The notes: a model not told the origin generated them from the letters alone. Numbered from the stretch's first letter, positions 42,484 through 52,518 are shown. The stretch: 64,000 nucleotides of DNA from Brooklawnia sp032229645 (GCA_963722295.1 CAVRLB010000001.1:806001-870000); one strand, 5' to 3'. Translations and numbers: made by a program.

Positions 42484-42895
42484 GCCTCGCAGCCGCTACC
42501 GAAACCCACATCAGCTACCGAAAGGCCCAGTCACTGCCGATCTTCCGGACCCCTACCCCAGCGGCTACCGAAAACAACGGCCACTGCCGATCTTCCGGCA
42601 GTCGCTGCTATTTCCGGCAGTCGCTGTGATTCAGCCCGAACATTCCGGCAGCCGCTGCTACATCCAGCAGCCGCTGTAATTCCGCCCGAACATTCCGGCA
42701 GCCGCTGCCGATCTTCCGGCCCCCTACCCCAGCGACTACCAAAAACAACAGCCACTTCCGATCTTCCGCTAGCCGCTGCTACTTCGGGCAGTCGCTGTGA
42801 TTCAGCACGAGCATTCCGCTAGCCGCTGCTACTTCCGGCAGTCGCTGTGATTCAGCCCGAACATTCCGGCAGCCGCTGCTACATCCAGCAGCCAA
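42484..42895. repeat. Repeat island 2: arrays of the 13-bp core
   Basis: Between fabF and the convergent DUF3145 gene. Cores start at 42595, 42614, 42645, 42664 and 42695, alternately spaced by 6 bp (CTATTT, CTACAT) and 18 bp (e.g. TGATTCAGCCCGAACATT), period 50 bp; a second run occupies 42766-42895. A longer phrase (CCCCTACCCCAGCG ... GATCTTCCGG) occurs twice. No gene is supported here. Confidence 0.88.
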
Positions 42896-42967
42896 GTCCG
42901 CGTATCGATGGACGAGCACTGCCAATACCGCCCGGCCCAACAAGCAACACCGCTCAGCGCTCAGCGC

Positions 42968-43468
42968 TCAGCCGACGCGGTGCAACCAACGGACCGGCGC
43001 GTCCTCGCCGGCGTAGCGGAAGACCTCGAGTTCGGCGTCCCAAGGCTCGCCGAGCAACTCGCTCAGCGCATCCTCCAAGCCGATGCCGCCCTGGGAGGCA
43101 GTGGCCATTGCGGTGCGCAGCAGATGCTCCGAGATCTGAATGTCTCCGTGCGGACCGGTGGTCGCATGAAAGACACCCAGCTCCGGCGTGAAGGCATAGC
43201 GCTGGCCCTCGTCGGCGACGGACGCATCCTCGGTCACCTCGAAGCGGATGCGCTGACAACTGCGCAATGCGCTGGCCAGGGCCGCGGAGCTGCCCGAAGG
43301 CCCCGTCCACGAGAACTCCGTGCGCAACGTGCCCGGTTCGGCCGGCTGCTGCGTCCACTCGAAGTTGACGGGCGCGCCAAGAACCGCGCCTGCCGCCCAC
43401 TCGATGTGTGGGCACAGCGCAGTAGACGTCGAGTGCACGAAAATGACTCCACGCGACATGGTTCCCAT
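42968..43468 (-). CDS. DUF3145 family protein
   Basis: 166-residue conserved actinobacterial protein that neighbours the fabD-H-P-F cluster in Streptomyces and relatives, as here. Diagnostic segments: RGVIFVHSTSTALCPHIEWA, TLRTEFSWTGPSGSSAALAS and TTGPHGDIQISEHLL. ATG 43468 (MGTMSRG) follows GAGAGGAG at five bases; ATG 43459 is an alternative. Function unknown. Confidence 0.88.
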   Translation of the reverse strand: MGTMSRGVIFVHSTSTALCPHIEWAAGAVLGAPVNFEWTQQPAEPGTLRTEFSWTGPSGSSAALASALRSCQRIRFEVTEDASVADEGQRYAFTPELGVFHATTGPHGDIQISEHLLRTAMATASQGGIGLEDALSELLGEPWDAELEVFRYAGEDAPVRWLHRVG

Positions 43469-43644
43469 CCCGGCTCCTCTCGCTTTCAGGTGTGCCTTCC
43501 CCTGCAACCTGCGCGATGGCTCCGCCGACGGAACACGAACTGTTCGATTTGTCTATTGATTCTGCCTCAATTGAAGCCCAGATGCCAGCCGGTCGGCTTG
43601 GATCGCTCCCGCGGGCGACGGATCAGCAGATGACCAGCGAAGAA

Positions 43645-44685
43645 TCAACGCAGCAATTCCTCATACACGTCCCGGTATTGCCGGGCGAGTGTCTCCACCG
43701 TGTGGTGCTGAGCCACCTCACGAGCACGTCGGCTCAAGTCCGCGCGCAGTTGATCGTCGGTCAGGCAGCGGACGATGAGGTCGGCGAGTGCCTGCACGTC
43801 TTCGGACGGGAACGTGAGGCCGCCGCCTTCTTCGTCCAAGAAGTCCGCCATGCCTCCCACCCGGCTCCCGACGGACGCCACCCCCATTCCCATGGCCTCA
43901 AGAAGCGCCAGCCCCGCGGCTTCGGCGCGCGATGGCAGCACGAAGAGGTCGGCGGCTGCGTAGTACGGATAGGGATCCTGCGCACCCATGATGTGGACGA
44001 CACCGTCGATCCCCAACGCGCTCACCGCGTCATCGGTCAGCGGCAGATCATTGTTCCCGACCAGATAGAGATGCGCCTCAGGCAGTCGCTGATGGACCTT
44101 GGCGAATGCCTCAACCAGGACGTCGATCCCTTTCATGAGGGTGAGGGCTCCGACGAACACCACCGCCGGATGGCTGAGTTCCTTCGGAACGATATCGGCA
44201 GGTTCCCTCGGCGACCCTACGGTCGCGTTGCACACTGTTCGCAGCCGATCGGCAGGAACTCCGCGGGCGATCATCGCCTTGGTCACCGCTTGGCTCACAC
44301 CGACCGCCCGGTCGGCGAACCTCATGAGGTATGAACTGCGCTGCCACTCGTTGTGGACCGTCGCGATGATCGGAACGCCCGCGAAGAGCAGCCGCGCCAC
44401 CAGCACCGCGGTTACGGTGTGCGCATGGATCACATCCGGACGAAAGCTCCGAACGAGTCGCCGTGCCTGCCACACCGACCGCACGACCCCCTGCGGGCTG
44501 CGATCCCCGACGGCGATCGATTCGACGTGCACCCCGCGCGCCTCAAGGAAGGCCGCATAGTGGCCACCGGCGCTCGCCACCACTACGTCATCGCCCTGAA
44601 TCACCTGCGTGATGCTCAGGTCCACCACGACATTGACGATCCCGTTGGGATGCGACAGGGTGTTGACCAGATGTAAGACCCTCAA
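43645..44685 (-). CDS. GT4-family glycosyltransferase
   Basis: 346 residues from TTG 44685, selected because AGGAGG lies seven bases upstream and RVLHLVNTLSHPNGIVN is a typical GT4 start; the ORF is open 52 codons further. Acceptor-side motif ATVHNEWQRSS, donor-side VFVGALTLMKGIDVLVEAF, and nucleotide-binding LPSRAEAAGLALLEAMGMG with E-x7-E. Probably adds a sugar in the exopolysaccharide pathway with WbaP, Wzc and LCP genes nearby. Linkage unknown. Confidence 0.85.
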   Translation of the reverse strand: MRVLHLVNTLSHPNGIVNVVVDLSITQVIQGDDVVVASAGGHYAAFLEARGVHVESIAVGDRSPQGVVRSVWQARRLVRSFRPDVIHAHTVTAVLVARLLFAGVPIIATVHNEWQRSSYLMRFADRAVGVSQAVTKAMIARGVPADRLRTVCNATVGSPREPADIVPKELSHPAVVFVGALTLMKGIDVLVEAFAKVHQRLPEAHLYLVGNNDLPLTDDAVSALGIDGVVHIMGAQDPYPYYAAADLFVLPSRAEAAGLALLEAMGMGVASVGSRVGGMADFLDEEGGGLTFPSEDVQALADLIVRCLTDDQLRADLSRRAREVAQHHTVETLARQYRDVYEELLR

Positions 44686-44851
44686 GCTGCTGCCTCCTGC
44701 GCATCGATCCTGTGGAAGCCTAGCGAACCTTCGGCCCGATTCGCCAAGCAGAACAGCTCGTCCCAGACAGTTCCAGCTTGTCACAGGCACACAGATATAA
44801 CAGTCGCACAGATATACTTGCCTGGCATCAGCACAGAGCACAGGGAGCCAG

Positions 44852-45946
44852 ATGAGCCAGAACGAGCAATCGAAGAAGGCGCGCCGCGGCTTCGATGGAC
44901 CAGACGATGGCGACTCCGACTATCTGCTGCCCGATCAAAGCGAGACGCCCGAGACGAAGACCGGCACCCGGCGCCGCAGCCGCCGCGCGTTCGCGATCAT
45001 GGCGGGCCTGTTGGGACTCGTGTTGCTCGTTATCGCGGGTTTTGCGGTCTTCTACGCCAAGTCGGCAAACGACGCGCTGAACGACATGGGCCGTGAGCAG
45101 ATGCTCCCGCATTCCACGCCGAGTTCGACCCAGGAAGCGTCCCAGTCGGTAGGAATGAACATCCTGCTGCTCGGCAGCGATAGCCGCGGCACCGGCGACC
45201 AGGGCAGGTCCGACGTCTTGATGATGGCTCACATCAGCCAGGACCGCAAACATGTCTATCTGATTTCCTTCCCACGAGATATGTGGGTCACCGTCCCCGG
45301 GCATGGCGAGGCGAAGATCAACGCTGCTTACGCCTGGGGAGGCGCACCGCTGACCGTCCAGACCGTTCAAGATCTCACCGGCGCACAGATCGATCATGCG
45401 GTGCTCATCGATTTTGAGGGCTTCATGGCGGTCGTTGACACCATCGGTGGTATCGACGTCTATAACTTCGTTGCATCGGATCCCGGCGATTTCACGTTCC
45501 CTGAGGGCATGATCCATCTCGATGGCAGGTCGGCATTGGCCTTCACCCGCGAACGCTACGATCTGCCCAACGGCGATCTCGACCGGGCCCGGCGGCAACG
45601 CGATGTGGTGATGGCGGTGGTCAAGAAGATTGTCACGCCCGAGGTGCTGGCCGACCCGGGCAAGTTCGCCACGGTGCTCAGCACTCTTGCTCCCTATTTC
45701 ACGGTTGACGAAGGTTTCAGCGGCGCCGAGATCACCAAGTTGGCACTATCGATGCGAGCTACCGACGGCGACGCGCTGCGGTCCTTGCAGGCTCCGATCT
45801 CGGGATTCGGCACCTCGTCCGATGGTCAGTCAATCGATCTTGTCGATGCCGCGGGTGTGGCAGAACTGGGTGACGCGCTGAAGAACGACACCATGGACGC
45901 CTACTGGCAGGCGCACCGCGACGATCCCGCCGTGCGGCACCCCTGA
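44852..45946 (+). CDS. LytR-CpsA-Psr (LCP) family glycopolymer ligase
   Basis: 364-residue LCP protein that ligates polyprenyl-linked glycopolymers to peptidoglycan. One TM anchor (FAIMAGLLGLVLLVIAGFAVF, residues about 50-70); the LCP domain starts MNILLLGSDSRGTGDQGRSD, with YLISFPRDMWVTVPGHGEAKIN and FTRERYDLPNGDLDRARRQ, the arginine/aspartate pattern that binds the pyrophosphate lipid. Divergent from the GT4 gene. Confidence 0.93.
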   Translation: MSQNEQSKKARRGFDGPDDGDSDYLLPDQSETPETKTGTRRRSRRAFAIMAGLLGLVLLVIAGFAVFYAKSANDALNDMGREQMLPHSTPSSTQEASQSVGMNILLLGSDSRGTGDQGRSDVLMMAHISQDRKHVYLISFPRDMWVTVPGHGEAKINAAYAWGGAPLTVQTVQDLTGAQIDHAVLIDFEGFMAVVDTIGGIDVYNFVASDPGDFTFPEGMIHLDGRSALAFTRERYDLPNGDLDRARRQRDVVMAVVKKIVTPEVLADPGKFATVLSTLAPYFTVDEGFSGAEITKLALSMRATDGDALRSLQAPISGFGTSSDGQSIDLVDAAGVAELGDALKNDTMDAYWQAHRDDPAVRHP

Positions 45947-45991
45947 TCTCGTGCGATCTCAATGCCGAAAACCTCTCTCGTCACACAGTTC

Positions 45992-46017
45992 ACGACTCGC
46001 CACAGTTAACGAGTCGT
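45992..46017. terminator. Hairpin between LCP and Wzc genes
   Basis: Perfect 8-bp arms ACGACTCG (45992-45999) and CGAGTCGT (46010-46017). It lies in the 136-bp gap between convergent genes and may terminate in both directions. Confidence 0.5.
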
Positions 46018-46082
46018 CACACAGTGCATGACGAGTCCCTACCGGGCGGGGACGAGGCCGATCGTCGCGGGCGTCGCGATCC

Positions 46083-47654
46083 TCACTCGTTCTCGACCGC
46101 GGGCATCGCGGTCGTCCTGAGTGCGGCACGCTTGGGCAGCGGCCGAACTGTCGAGGGAATCATCGGCAGCGCGCTGATGGGGTCCACCGTGCCGTTCGAA
46201 GGGTCGTGATCGTCCGACGAAGGGTCGCGGGCGTCGGTGACCTCCGAGGGGTCGCGGACGGCTTCTTCGGACGAGAGGTAGTAGTCGCCGGCATAGCGGT
46301 AGCCGTCGTACGATCCAGAACGCTTGGGGGGAACTCGGTTGAGTACAACACCCAGCGGCCGTCCACCTACACGCTCAAGGTTGGTCCGCGCCTTTTGCAG
46401 GGCATCGATGGTCGTTTTACCCACGGCCGTCACCAGGACGGCGCCATCCATACTGTGGCTGAGCACGGCCGCATCGGTCACCGGGATCAGCGGCGGAGCG
46501 TCCACGATGACGACTGCCGACTCGGCCAGATGGTGAACGAGGTCGTGCATCCGCTGAGAGCCGAGCAACTCACTGGGATTCGGCGGGATCTTGCCCGCGG
46601 CGATAACTGTGAGATAGCCGCGGGAACCTACCGTCTGCGCAACATCGGTTATGGACGCTCGTCCTACCAGCACGTCGGTCAGGCCGACCTCACCGGGAAG
46701 GCCGAAGATGCCTGCCACGACCGGACGTCGAAGGTCCCCGTCGATCAACACGACACGTTGACCACCCTCGGCCAACGTAACTGCCAAGTTGGTAGAGATC
46801 GTTGACTTGCCTTCGGACGGCAATGCACTGGTGACCACGATCGTGCGCGGCGGATCGTCGACATTCATGAATTGAATATTGGTCCGTAGTTCGCGCATGG
46901 CCTCGGAGACCGCGCGCAGATTATCGTGTCCGGTGCCGGCGCTGGCGCCTGCGAACGGGATGAGGAGGTACTCCCCGGTGAACGACTTCTCCTCGGGTAT
47001 GCTGCCAACGATCGTGAGGCCGGTCCCCCTTTCGACGGCTTCGGCCGAATGCACCCTTCGGTCGAGGGTGAAGCGCAGGAATGCGTACGATGCGCCCGCA
47101 ACCAGCCCGAGTAGCCCGCCAATGGCGATGGCCAGACGCGTATTGGGCGACGTCGGCGAGTCTGGCAGGCGAGCGGAATCGGCGGCTTCGAGCCGTATCC
47201 GGGCGGGTGCATCCCCCTGTGCGCTGCCTTCGATACGCTCGATCTCGGCCTGCATGGCCCGAACCCAGGCACTGGCCAGGTCTCGGGCCTCTTCCGGCGT
47301 CGGCCCAGTGGCCTGGACCTCGATGATCACAGTGTTAAGGGGGTTCGAGACGCTCACCCGCTTGACCAAGGCCTCGGGCGTGGTGTCCAAACCTAGCTCC
47401 GCAATGGCGTTCTCGGCGACCGATCGCCAGCTGCCGATCTCTACGTAGGACTTCACCATCGACAGCGCGAGGCCATTGTCAGCCGGATTGCTCGACTCCG
47501 TGTTGATGGCCACGACGTAGCCATTGGCATCAGCCGTATAGACCTTGGGCTGCAGCGCGGCCCAGCCGAATGCCAAAGCGGCACCGATCACAGCACCCAG
47601 AATGATGCCGACCCAGTGCGAGCGGACTATACGCAGATAATCGCGAAGCTCCAT
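46083..47654 (-). CDS. Wzc-like polysaccharide co-polymerase and BY-kinase
   Basis: 523 residues. The Wzz-type domain begins MELRDYLRIVRSHWVGIILG (TM1) with the second TM near residue 180. The tyrosine-kinase domain has Walker A SALPSEGKSTIS, Walker A' LIDGDLRRPV and Walker B VVIVDAPPLIP. A tyrosine cluster (SYDGYRYAGDYY) follows near residue 465. The pair controls exopolysaccharide chain length through autophosphorylation. It is divergent from the LMW phosphatase gene that probably reverses it. Confidence 0.92.
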   Translation of the reverse strand: MELRDYLRIVRSHWVGIILGAVIGAALAFGWAALQPKVYTADANGYVVAINTESSNPADNGLALSMVKSYVEIGSWRSVAENAIAELGLDTTPEALVKRVSVSNPLNTVIIEVQATGPTPEEARDLASAWVRAMQAEIERIEGSAQGDAPARIRLEAADSARLPDSPTSPNTRLAIAIGGLLGLVAGASYAFLRFTLDRRVHSAEAVERGTGLTIVGSIPEEKSFTGEYLLIPFAGASAGTGHDNLRAVSEAMRELRTNIQFMNVDDPPRTIVVTSALPSEGKSTISTNLAVTLAEGGQRVVLIDGDLRRPVVAGIFGLPGEVGLTDVLVGRASITDVAQTVGSRGYLTVIAAGKIPPNPSELLGSQRMHDLVHHLAESAVVIVDAPPLIPVTDAAVLSHSMDGAVLVTAVGKTTIDALQKARTNLERVGGRPLGVVLNRVPPKRSGSYDGYRYAGDYYLSSEEAVRDPSEVTDARDPSSDDHDPSNGTVDPISALPMIPSTVRPLPKRAALRTTAMPAVENE

Positions 47655-47895
47655 CTTTTCCTTTGCGATCAGGCAGTGCTGGAGGACCGTGTTCGCTACT
47701 CTCCAAACCAGCTACCCGGCGAACTCTTCTCGGGGGGTGCGAGACGCAAGATTGGTTGGTTGATAAAAAGTTTAGCAGATTCTCGTTGCCTAGTGAAAAT
47801 CACTTTCAGTCCAGCGCTGGCGACGTCCCCGCGACAAGCCCTTCCGGCTCACGCGCTCGACTATCATCGGAATCAACTCACCGAACGGAGCCCGT

Positions 47896-48507
47896 ATGTT
47901 CGAAATCCTGACCGTCTGCACCGGGAACGTGTGCCGGTCTCCACTCGCAGAGTTGCTGCTTCGTTCGAAGCTATCCGGGTTACCCGGACGCATCCACAGC
48001 GCGGGAACGTACGATCTGGGCTCGGCACCAATGACCACACAGGCTCAGCAACTGGCTGTCCAGCATGGCGTGTCCGCACAGCTTGCGGCAGCTCACCGTT
48101 CCCAATCGCTGTTCGACCAAGACCTGACCAGCCCCGACCTCATTCTCGTCATGACACGAAGCCACCGCCGCGACGTGCTCGAACTGATGCCGACGCGCAT
48201 GCGATCAGTCTTCACCATCCGAGAGTTCGCACGGCTGGCACGGACCTGCACCGACGTCGCTATTATCACCGCCGCCCGACAAGCCGAACGCGAGCCATCG
48301 GCACGGCTGCGTGCCGCGGTTGGTGTCGTCGCGTCGATACGCGGAATGGGCCAAGCAGCGCCGGCCGACCCCACTGACGATGACGTCACCGATCCGTATC
48401 GTCGGTCGTGGGAGACCTATCAGCTGTCCGCGAATCAACTCATTCCCGCAGTGGACGAGGTCACGCGGATCGTCCGTCTGGCCGCTACGAACCGCCCGGA
48501 TCAGTAG
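47896..48507 (+). CDS. Low-molecular-weight protein-tyrosine phosphatase
   Basis: 203-residue LMW-PTP. The P-loop CTGNVCRSPLAEL at the N-terminus has the C-x5-R-S motif, and the general-acid region reads DPYRRSWETYQ near residue 165. Homologues dephosphorylate BY-kinases such as Wzc. Divergent from wzc, it ends overlapping WbaP tail-to-tail by 7 bp. Confidence 0.9.
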   Translation: MFEILTVCTGNVCRSPLAELLLRSKLSGLPGRIHSAGTYDLGSAPMTTQAQQLAVQHGVSAQLAAAHRSQSLFDQDLTSPDLILVMTRSHRRDVLELMPTRMRSVFTIREFARLARTCTDVAIITAARQAEREPSARLRAAVGVVASIRGMGQAAPADPTDDDVTDPYRRSWETYQLSANQLIPAVDEVTRIVRLAATNRPDQ

Positions 48508-50042
48508 GCACCCTGGGGCGAGATCATCGTCTTGACCGTCTTCAGGACAATCACCACATCGCCCAGAAGCGACCACCTCTGCACATAGCGCAGGTCCAGC
48601 TTGATGCTGTTCTCCAGGCTCAGATCGGATCGTCCGCTCACCTGCCACAGGCCCGTGATGCCCGGTTTGATCAACAATCGACGAAGCCCCACGTCAGGGA
48701 ACTCATCGAGTTCTCGCTCCAGATGAGGACGAGGACCTACAATGCTCATCCGACCGCGAAGAACGGTCCAGAACTGCGGCAATTCATCGAGCGAGTACTT
48801 ACGCAGAATGCGGCCGACCCGGGTGATACGAGGGTCGTCGTCCATCTTGAACAACGGCCCATCGCCCATTGACTCGTGACGCAAAACCTCAAGCCTTGCC
48901 TCGGCATCCACCGCCATGCTGCGGAATTTGTGAATCGTGAATGGCTTGCCACGCAGACCCACCCGTTGCTGACGAAAGATGATAGGACCGCGATCGTCCA
49001 AATAGATCGCGATAGCGATAGCCAGGAAGACAGGTGACAGCACGACGAGAGCGAGCGTGGAGAAGACGATGTCGAATACCCGCTTGGCGCGCAGCGTCCA
49101 GCCACTCAGCTGCGGAAGGCCGAGGTGACCGAGATCGAAGCCTGCGACCTCTTGGATGCTGACCCGGGAGCCCACCGCGTCCAAGATGTCCAAGGCCAGA
49201 ATGACGCTGGTGTGCGATCGCTCGAGACCCCAGACGAGATCGCGGAGCTGCTCGGTCGACAACTCCCCACCCGCGACCACGACCGACCGGTATGCGCCGC
49301 TCGCCACCAGATCGGGAATCTGTTTGAGAGATACCTGCGGCAGGCGAGTATCCTCCGAGCTCAGCTGAGACTGGTGGGGCCCGACCAGACATGAAGCGGT
49401 GGGCGTCAATCCGAATTCTCGCGTGCGACGCAACTGATGAATCACGCGAGACGTTTCGGCCACCGATCCGACGACGATCGTCGGCATCAGATGCTGTCCC
49501 CGCAGCCGAGCGTTGCTCAACCGCAGCCTCGCAACCCACCGGAATGCCAGTAGCAAGATCGTGCCGAGCGGCAACGCTATGAGGAAGTAAGAACGCGAGA
49601 GCTCCGCCTTCAAAAGATACGAGCCGATCGCGATGACGCCAAATGTGTGCACACTTCCCGCCAACACCAGCTTGTACTCTTCGAGCCCCGCCGCAACAAC
49701 GCGGCGGTCCCTGGAACCCACCACACTCAAGATCAACAGCCACACGACCGTCACGAAGCCGGCCTCCCATACCGGGTCATTTACCAAGGCCAAAGATGGC
49801 GCGCCGAAACGCACCAGGTAGCTGATCGCGACCGCAGCTGAGACCACAATCACGTCACCGACACTCAGCAGCTTGTGGAACCGCACGTACCAGTCGTCGG
49901 CGGATACCACCCCGAATAGAGGCCTTGTCGTGGTGGGCCGATCAAGACCCGCGACCCAGGGCTGTATCCGACTATCGATTGACCTGTCGACTGACAATGT
50001 GGACCCCTTGAGCGAGGAGACAGGGATCACGTGAGGGGGCAC
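48501..50042 (-). CDS. WbaP-type undecaprenyl-phosphate sugar phosphotransferase
   Basis: 513-residue initiating transferase of exopolysaccharide synthesis: moves a sugar-1-phosphate to undecaprenyl phosphate. Four to five N-terminal TM segments (from VGDVIVVSAAVAISYLV), a CoA-binding-like Rossmann domain (PTIVVGSVAETSRVIHQL), and the C-terminal bacterial sugar transferase domain (KRVFDIVFSTLALVVLSPV then FRQQRVGLRGKPFTIHKFRS and the DELPQFWTVLRGRMSIVGPRP motif). GTG 50042 is the upstream-most start; GTG 50030 is possible. Confidence 0.93.
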   Translation of the reverse strand: MPPHVIPVSSLKGSTLSVDRSIDSRIQPWVAGLDRPTTTRPLFGVVSADDWYVRFHKLLSVGDVIVVSAAVAISYLVRFGAPSLALVNDPVWEAGFVTVVWLLILSVVGSRDRRVVAAGLEEYKLVLAGSVHTFGVIAIGSYLLKAELSRSYFLIALPLGTILLLAFRWVARLRLSNARLRGQHLMPTIVVGSVAETSRVIHQLRRTREFGLTPTASCLVGPHQSQLSSEDTRLPQVSLKQIPDLVASGAYRSVVVAGGELSTEQLRDLVWGLERSHTSVILALDILDAVGSRVSIQEVAGFDLGHLGLPQLSGWTLRAKRVFDIVFSTLALVVLSPVFLAIAIAIYLDDRGPIIFRQQRVGLRGKPFTIHKFRSMAVDAEARLEVLRHESMGDGPLFKMDDDPRITRVGRILRKYSLDELPQFWTVLRGRMSIVGPRPHLERELDEFPDVGLRRLLIKPGITGLWQVSGRSDLSLENSIKLDLRYVQRWSLLGDVVIVLKTVKTMISPQGAY

Positions 50043-50190
50043 GTACTAGACGTTTGTCTAACTTTGATGATCCGCAGGTCACACTACCCTAGGACTTCCG
50101 TCTATCGTCAACCCTGCCAAATTGGCCAGCCCGTGGACACGGACTTCTGGGCAGAGCGACAAATCTGGCGGTGGCGAGCCGCTTCACGCG

Positions 50191-50240
50191 GCCGTTGCTG
50201 GACCTGCGCAACGCTGCCGTTGCTGGACCTGCGCAGCGCT
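50191..50240. repeat. 25-bp tandem repeat, two copies
   Basis: GCCGTTGCTGGACCTGCGCA plus RCGCT at 50191 and 50216 with one mismatch, in the leader of the S9 peptidase gene. Confidence 0.9.
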
Positions 50241-50266
50241 GCCTCAGATGAGGTAGCTTGGCCGCC

Positions 50267-52231
50267 ATGGACGTAGCGGATGGGCCGATCGTCAGCCCCT
50301 ACGGCAGCTGGGCCTCACCGATCGGCATCGCCGACGTAATCGCAGCGGGCGCGTCGATGCGAGAGTTGGTGGCCGATAGCGGCTGGTTGTGGTGGTTGGA
50401 GACGATCCCCGATCAGGACGGTCGCAGCACGGTGATGCGGCTGCTTCCCAGTGGGGCCGCACAGGAGATCACCCCCACCGCCAATGTGCGCAGCCGCGTC
50501 AACGAGTACGGCGGCGGCGCTTTCGATGTGCGCGACGGCATCTTGGTCTATTGCGATGATGTCGATCGCAGCGTGAAGCTACGTACTCCCGACGGGAGCG
50601 TTCACCGGTTGACTACCGCCGATCCGGTCGTCCGCTATGGCGATCTGCGCGTCTACCCTGGTGCCGGGTTGGTGTTGGCGATCCGCGAGGACCATCGCGT
50701 TGATGGTGAACCCGAGACCACACTTGTTGCACTCGGCTGGCCTTCGGTCGACGACGGGCCCGGCAGCGAGACCGTGCTGCAGCACGGCGCCGACTTCTAC
50801 GCCAACCCAGCACTGTCGAACGATGGACGATTGGCCTGGCTGGAATGGAACCATCCGTCCATGCCGTGGGACTCAACCCTGCTGAAAGTCGGACGGCTGG
50901 TCACCGCCTCAGCCGGCTGGCGGCTCGCTGACGTCCAGCTGATCATCGGCGAACCGGCTGGCGGGGCGGAGGGCATCGCCATTCATCATCCGCGCTGGAA
51001 CGACGACGACAGCCTGATCTTCACCAGCGAGGAGTCCGGATTCTTCCAACTCTGCGAATGGTCGCCGGACGGGATTCGCGCCCTCACCGAAGGCCCCCGC
51101 GACCACGACCTGCCGCTCTTCGTGCTGGGCAACCACGTCACCGCCGCGCTCGACGACCACCGGATTCTCAGCTGGCAACTCGACGAAGGCTTCTGCCACC
51201 TCGAGATCGTCTCTCGTCGCGGCGAACCCCCGAGGCGCCTGGCCGGGGTGTCGTCGGTGGATTCGGTGGCCAGCACCAACAGCGTCGGCTATGCGATCGT
51301 CGATCGTCCCAGAGACCATACTGCGCTCGTCCGCGTGGAGCCCGATGGTGCCCTGAAGGTCCTCCGCTCGACCGGGGAGTCGCCCGCTCGTGCGGTGACC
51401 TCGGTGCCGCGGTCGCTGGTCTTCGAGGGACGCACAGGCGAGGTGCAGGCCTGGTATTACCCGCCCACCAACGACGCCTTTCAGGGGCCGACCGGCACGC
51501 GACCACCAGCGCTGGTGCGTGTACACGGCGGCCCGACAGCGATGGCGACCAATGGCTACTACGCCACCGTCCAGTTCTGGACCTCGCGCGGCATCGCGGT
51601 GCTCGATGTCAACTACTCGGGCTCCGCCGGGTTCGGACGCGACTGGCGCGAACGGCTGCTCGGTGCCTGGGGCAAGGCCGATGTCAGCGACTGCATCGAC
51701 GCCGCCGATGCTGCCATCGACGCGGGACTGATCGATCCCGGACGCATCGCCATCGCCGGCGGCTCGGCGGGCGGATTCACCGTGCTGAGGGCGCTGATGG
51801 ACTCGGACCGGTTCACCGCGGGCATCGTCCGCTACGGCGTGAGCGACCTGAAGGCGCTGGTTGGCGGGCACAAATTCGAGTCACACTATCTGGACTCGCT
51901 GGTCGGTCCGTGGCCCGAAGCGGCGCAGCGGTATGAGGACCGCTCCCCCATCAACACCCTCGACCGGTTGAACTCGCCGATCCTGATCCTGCAGGGCACC
52001 GAGGATCCGGTCGTCCCGATGGCTCAATCGACCGCGCTGGCCGACGCTGCACGAAGGCGCGGGCTGCCCATGGCGATGCGGATCTTCGAGGGAGAAGGCC
52101 ACGGCTTTCGCAGTTCGGCTGCGCGCGCGGACGCGTTGGCGGCCGAACTCAGCTTCCTCGCCCAGATCTTCGGGTTCCTGCCCGCGGACGACTTGCCCGA
52201 GCTGGAGATCGAGGGGTTGGCGAGGCGCTGA
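50267..52231 (+). CDS. S9-family (prolyl oligopeptidase) serine peptidase
   Basis: 654 residues from ATG 50267 (a TTG at 50258 is closer to GAGG). The N-terminal beta-propeller (about 30-380) is followed by an alpha/beta-hydrolase: oxyanion segment VRVHGGPTAMATNGYY, nucleophile serine in AIAGGSAGGFTVL, aspartate in LQGTEDPVVPM and histidine in EGEGHGFRS. Similar to dipeptidyl aminopeptidase/acylaminoacyl peptidases. No signal peptide, so cytoplasmic. Confidence 0.92.
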   Translation: MDVADGPIVSPYGSWASPIGIADVIAAGASMRELVADSGWLWWLETIPDQDGRSTVMRLLPSGAAQEITPTANVRSRVNEYGGGAFDVRDGILVYCDDVDRSVKLRTPDGSVHRLTTADPVVRYGDLRVYPGAGLVLAIREDHRVDGEPETTLVALGWPSVDDGPGSETVLQHGADFYANPALSNDGRLAWLEWNHPSMPWDSTLLKVGRLVTASAGWRLADVQLIIGEPAGGAEGIAIHHPRWNDDDSLIFTSEESGFFQLCEWSPDGIRALTEGPRDHDLPLFVLGNHVTAALDDHRILSWQLDEGFCHLEIVSRRGEPPRRLAGVSSVDSVASTNSVGYAIVDRPRDHTALVRVEPDGALKVLRSTGESPARAVTSVPRSLVFEGRTGEVQAWYYPPTNDAFQGPTGTRPPALVRVHGGPTAMATNGYYATVQFWTSRGIAVLDVNYSGSAGFGRDWRERLLGAWGKADVSDCIDAADAAIDAGLIDPGRIAIAGGSAGGFTVLRALMDSDRFTAGIVRYGVSDLKALVGGHKFESHYLDSLVGPWPEAAQRYEDRSPINTLDRLNSPILILQGTEDPVVPMAQSTALADAARRRGLPMAMRIFEGEGHGFRSSAARADALAAELSFLAQIFGFLPADDLPELEIEGLARR

Positions 52232-52243
52232 GCAGGCGGGAAG

Positions 52244-52436
52244 CCTTGAGCAGGCGGGACCGCCTGTCCGGCGCCGTTTCGCGCTGCGCGTCCGCGTGGC
52301 GAAGCCTTGAGCCGGCGCCGTTTCGCGCTGCGCGTTCGCGTGGCGAAGCCTTGAGCAGGCGGGACCGCCTGTCCGGCGCCGTTTCGCGCTGCGCGTTCGC
52401 GTGGCGAAGCCTTGAGCAGGCGGGACCGTCTCTACA
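52244..52436. repeat. 61-bp tandem repeat after the S9 peptidase
   Basis: Units start CCTTGAGC at 52244, 52305, 52349 and 52410; the second is shortened by 17 bp. Each contains GCGGGACCGCCTG and CGCGCTGCGCG-type self-complementary segments. A partial unit overlaps the peptidase stop. Confidence 0.85.
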
Positions 52437-52518
52437 AGCTGCCGAAAATCGCGGCGACTGCCGATCTGTCCAGTGCCTCCACCATCAGCTGCCGCCAATA
52501 GCAAAAGCTCCCGAACAT

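Noticed and set aside
41673..42511. Reverse-strand ORFs made of CSGRVLFGTR-like repeats
   Set aside because: They derive from the 16-bp minisatellite and antisense fabF sequence.
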